The position numbers were made by a program, and so were the translations under genes. Positions 61,131-64,000 of a stretch of DNA of 64,000 nt are shown here, one piece after another (position 1 is the stretch's first letter; every line of letters begins with the position of its first letter). The DNA lies in the NCBI GenBank assembly GCA_964007475.1, contig OZ023273.1:52563257-52627256 (forward strand), read 5' to 3'. A model generated the notes under the pieces. The model was not told the origin of the DNA. It saw only the letters and a list, made by a program, of their open reading frames with translations, and did no database searches. Source of the stretch: Hybos culiciformis (taxonomy: Eukaryota; Arthropoda; Insecta; Diptera; Hybotidae).

Positions 61131-62555
61131 TTTCACTCTCAATCACAATGCCTCTAAAGAAGTTTCACTTCAAAAACTTAAATTATGATCTCTATAAAAG
61201 ATATTTGCACAAGATTGTATTTCTTTTTTAGAATTTAATATTTTATTTCGCATTGTTGACACCATCAGTTTATCTCAGTTTAGATATATGCTTAGTGCGA
61301 AAGCTTTAAAATAAAATTGTGAGCTTGTTAACTAAATAAATAAAACAATATCAATTTTCGTAATCGTAAATTTACTGAACTGTAATAGACCTATATATTG
61401 TGGAATATTTGACAAATTACTATATTGGTTATCACTACACCCCATTGTTTTCTGAAAAAATGATATTTGATTAATTTTTATACAAGAAACAAACCAATGC
61501 GAACGGAAAACTACTTTAATAATAATTTTAAATAAAATTTTCTTTTGCATTAAATATTTTTTAATATCCTCCAAAATTAAAAACTTTATTTACAACATCA
61601 TAATTAAATAATTCTTATAAAATAATCAAAGGAATAAATTTTTTAATGAAAAAATTATTATAATACAAGAAACATTTTTTTGGTCCGTTATATTTTAGTT
61701 TGAGTTTTCAAAAAAATCGGCACTTCGAATTTATTTCATAGTCATGTCGATCGGAACTTTGTTTCACATTACTCGGCATTAAATCGATGTCCATAATAGG
61801 CCGGGGACGAAGGAATTTTGTATTATTGTACACAGATATTGAGTTGAATTGATAATAATAAAGGTTCTTATATTATAAGGGGAATAATTTAAAAAAACAG
61901 AACATTTTTTACTGCCATATTGATATCGCTTTTCGTATATGTTAATGTAATCCTTTTTTTTTTATTTGGAATAAATACATAAATTTAAAAATAATACATA
62001 CATAATATGTATGTAAAAAACATCAGAAAAAATAATTCACACAAAAATATATATTTTACAACTTATCATATATATAAAGCTTGTTTTTACGCATTTTATG
62101 TACTCAAGCATAAAACAAAATAAGTTCTATGTACTTTGATTGCTACCGGATTAGAAATAAAATAAAAAAAAAAATTTTTTTTTGATACTTATTTATTAAA
62201 GATCTTTGAAAACAAAATAAGAAAATGTAATGAAAATCGTGACCTCAAAATTAAAATGGTTATAACAGAATTCTGTGTAGTTAAATTACATTAAAAGATT
62301 TTAATTCTTCAAAGAATTTGTAAGAGAAATAGAACATTTCATTATTTCATATAAATGTACTTTTAATATTTTCATTCACATTAGACCAGGTATAAGAGCA
62401 CTTAGTTCAAACTGAAATACATAAAAAAGCTAAGAAAAAAACTAAGTCCCTGAGGTTTACTGATAACTCTTTATTTTTAGTTTTTCATTTATGTTATTAA
62501 CATTGTAATATTGTCATAACTTGAACCTAATTGTTTTAGCTATTCAGTTTTAATG

Positions 62556-63230
62556 CACTGAAAAAAAAAATCGTTGAAAAATTAGCTATAAGAATCAGCT
62601 ATAAAGTTATAACTAAAACTACAATATTTTCTGGTAGTATATGCTGAAAATCTTGTATTTATTATTAAGAACATAATAACCCCAAAAATATATAGCAAAA
62701 CTTGCTACTCGAAAATTATAATTTTTACTGTTTTTTCTAGCAATATGAGTTTCGGAATTTTTTATGTCAACTATTGTTATATGTTTTTATGACAAATATT
62801 GTTATAAAATCATATGAACAGATCGTCTGCTGAGAAATGAAACAACGTATAATGAAAAGTATAGTTTCGAGTAATTTGAATTTAAAGATTTGAAAATTAA
62901 AAAAAACGTATGAAAAAATGTCAAGTAGCGTACAATTTTCATCTAAAAAACACATTTTAATCAACATTAAGAATATTGCAAAGTAGTTGTACTTATAAAA
63001 TCGAGTACGAGGAATCGAATGGTGCTATTGTCAAATAATGACGTATAAATGTCATACGTTGTTTCATTTTTCAGCAGACGAGATTGTCTTTGAAAGTAGT
63101 TTAAACCATTAGCTATATAAGAAAATAGCAAATTTTAAAAACGTCATTCACTTGTACGATGATTTGAATTATACACACCGCAAAAAATATACAGAAAATT
63201 TAGCTGTCGCAGCTATCTGTTTTTTCAGTG
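62556..63230. mobile_element. MITE-like element with CACTGAAAAAA ends (copy 2)
   Basis: It begins CACTGAAAAAAAAAATCG and ends GTTTTTTCAGTG, as in 6431-6876. The sub-terminal right ends of both are also alike (AGC..C.GC.G followed by a T run). It contains the nested AGAT-flanked MITE. No target duplication is convincing, and there is no ORF. Confidence 0.5.
62824..63080 (+). mobile_element. MITE with CGTCTGCTGA ends, 4-bp TSD AGAT
   Basis: The inverted ends CGTCTGCTGAGAAATGAAAC and its complement (one mismatch) continue through AACAACGTAT; AGAT occurs on each side (62820-62823 and 63081-63084). The length is 257 bp. A truncated relative lies at 56665-56883. Superfamily not assigned. Confidence 0.85.
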
Positions 63231-64000
63231 TCGAAAAACGTAACAATACGAATAACTTATAGAACATGTAAGACAAGCTAAAATCAAATCGTAAATAAAA
63301 GTAATATTAGAAAATGGAGATTGACATCACTAGTACTAAATTGAGTGACAGTAATTGAATCGATTGAGAATCTTGAAATTTCTCATTTTAAAAATATAAT
63401 TTAAAAAATAAACTGAAAACAAATGTTTAATTATTGTTTCATAAGAAGAGTTTTTTTTTCTTTCGATTTTATGGAAGATATATTAAAATAAACACACCCT
63501 GTTTTTTTCTTTCATATATTAAATTACGGTTCAATAAGGCTTCGTTTTTAGTTTCCCTAGATATCAATACCAGGATTGCATATATAAATTTACTTATATA
63601 CATAATATGTGCACACGAATTGGAAATTTTTTTATTTTAGAAAAGAATAATGTACCTACTGTGTTGAAAAAAAATTTCCCTTGAATTTAATAATGAAAAT
63701 ACTCTTGAGATGTTTTTTGAAATTTTATCTTCTTTTCGCAACACATATTTATCTAAAATTTATTCAATTTATCTTTGCTGATATAAAATAGAAAAAAATA
63801 TATATATTTCTACAATAACTACAACAGCAACAACAACAGGTACAGCATCGAATAAAAATATAAGAACCTTACGGCAAATAAACAATATCATATTTGGTAA
63901 TCAAAATCAATATGTAATAAATAATCAACTTAAATTGTATCTCTTCATAATGTATGTTTCGCTTGAGAGCAATTTGTTGTATGTCGAAAACTGTAATTTT
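63231..64000. other. AT-rich DNA, nothing recognised
   Basis: No exon or repeat family is seen up to the window edge; a (CAACAG)n-like short tract lies near 63822. Confidence 0.55.

Noticed and set aside
60874..61231. 104- and 110-codon overlapping ORFs
   Set aside because: Built from a short minisatellite and T runs in two frames; no domain.

Overview
The window is A+T-rich animal DNA and reads as an insect genome. The only recognisable host gene is on the minus strand. Two coding exons (15029-15280 and 1420-1656) join in phase 0 and encode the N-terminus through TM4 of an alpha1-like octopamine receptor, the orthologue of Drosophila Oamb. The start of the protein is closest to what I recall of dipteran OAMB, so a fly or midge is the best guess, held with moderate confidence. 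The rest of the receptor (ECL2 and TM5-7) lies beyond the left edge. A likely untranslated leader exon sits at 15868-16172. The promoter is not visible. Everything from about 16.2 kb to 64 kb is either 5' intron or intergenic DNA; I cannot tell which.

Layout. 1-1419: intron. 1420-1656: exon (TM3-TM4). 1657-15028: a 13.4-kb intron with several transposon remnants: a CACTG-ended element (6.4 kb), a 1.13-kb end-to-end foldback element built of palindromes (8157-9286), a hAT copy with a decayed transposase tail (12.6-13.3 kb), a pogo/Tigger-like MITE (13.3-13.56 kb) and a small hairpin (14.8 kb). 15029-15320: start exon with 40 nt of leader. 16.2-19.8 kb: AT-rich, no gene seen. 19.85-27.6 kb: a cluster of duplications around a 5.3-kb inverted repeat, with tRNA-like SINE heads and a later hAT MITE. 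28.6-29.6 kb: a complete non-autonomous hAT. 29.6-40.3 kb: AT-rich, nearly empty. 40.3-41.05 kb: old diverged repeats. 43.2-45.8 kb: a hairpin MITE joined to a 105-bp satellite array, then related foldback repeats. 46.09-46.94 kb: second copy of the hAT MITE. 47.98-51.01 kb: nested transposons at least four insertions deep. 51-64 kb: AT-rich DNA with a few MITEs and one unexplained higher-complexity island near 59.5 kb.

The main novelty is mobile DNA. Two element families have the same 9-bp target duplication, the same asymmetric ends and arrays of palindromes built from homologous 15-bp words. One copy lies in the Oamb intron and would be transcribed in the pre-mRNA as a very long hairpin. 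Nearly all short ORFs here are chance or repeat read-through and are not annotated as genes.
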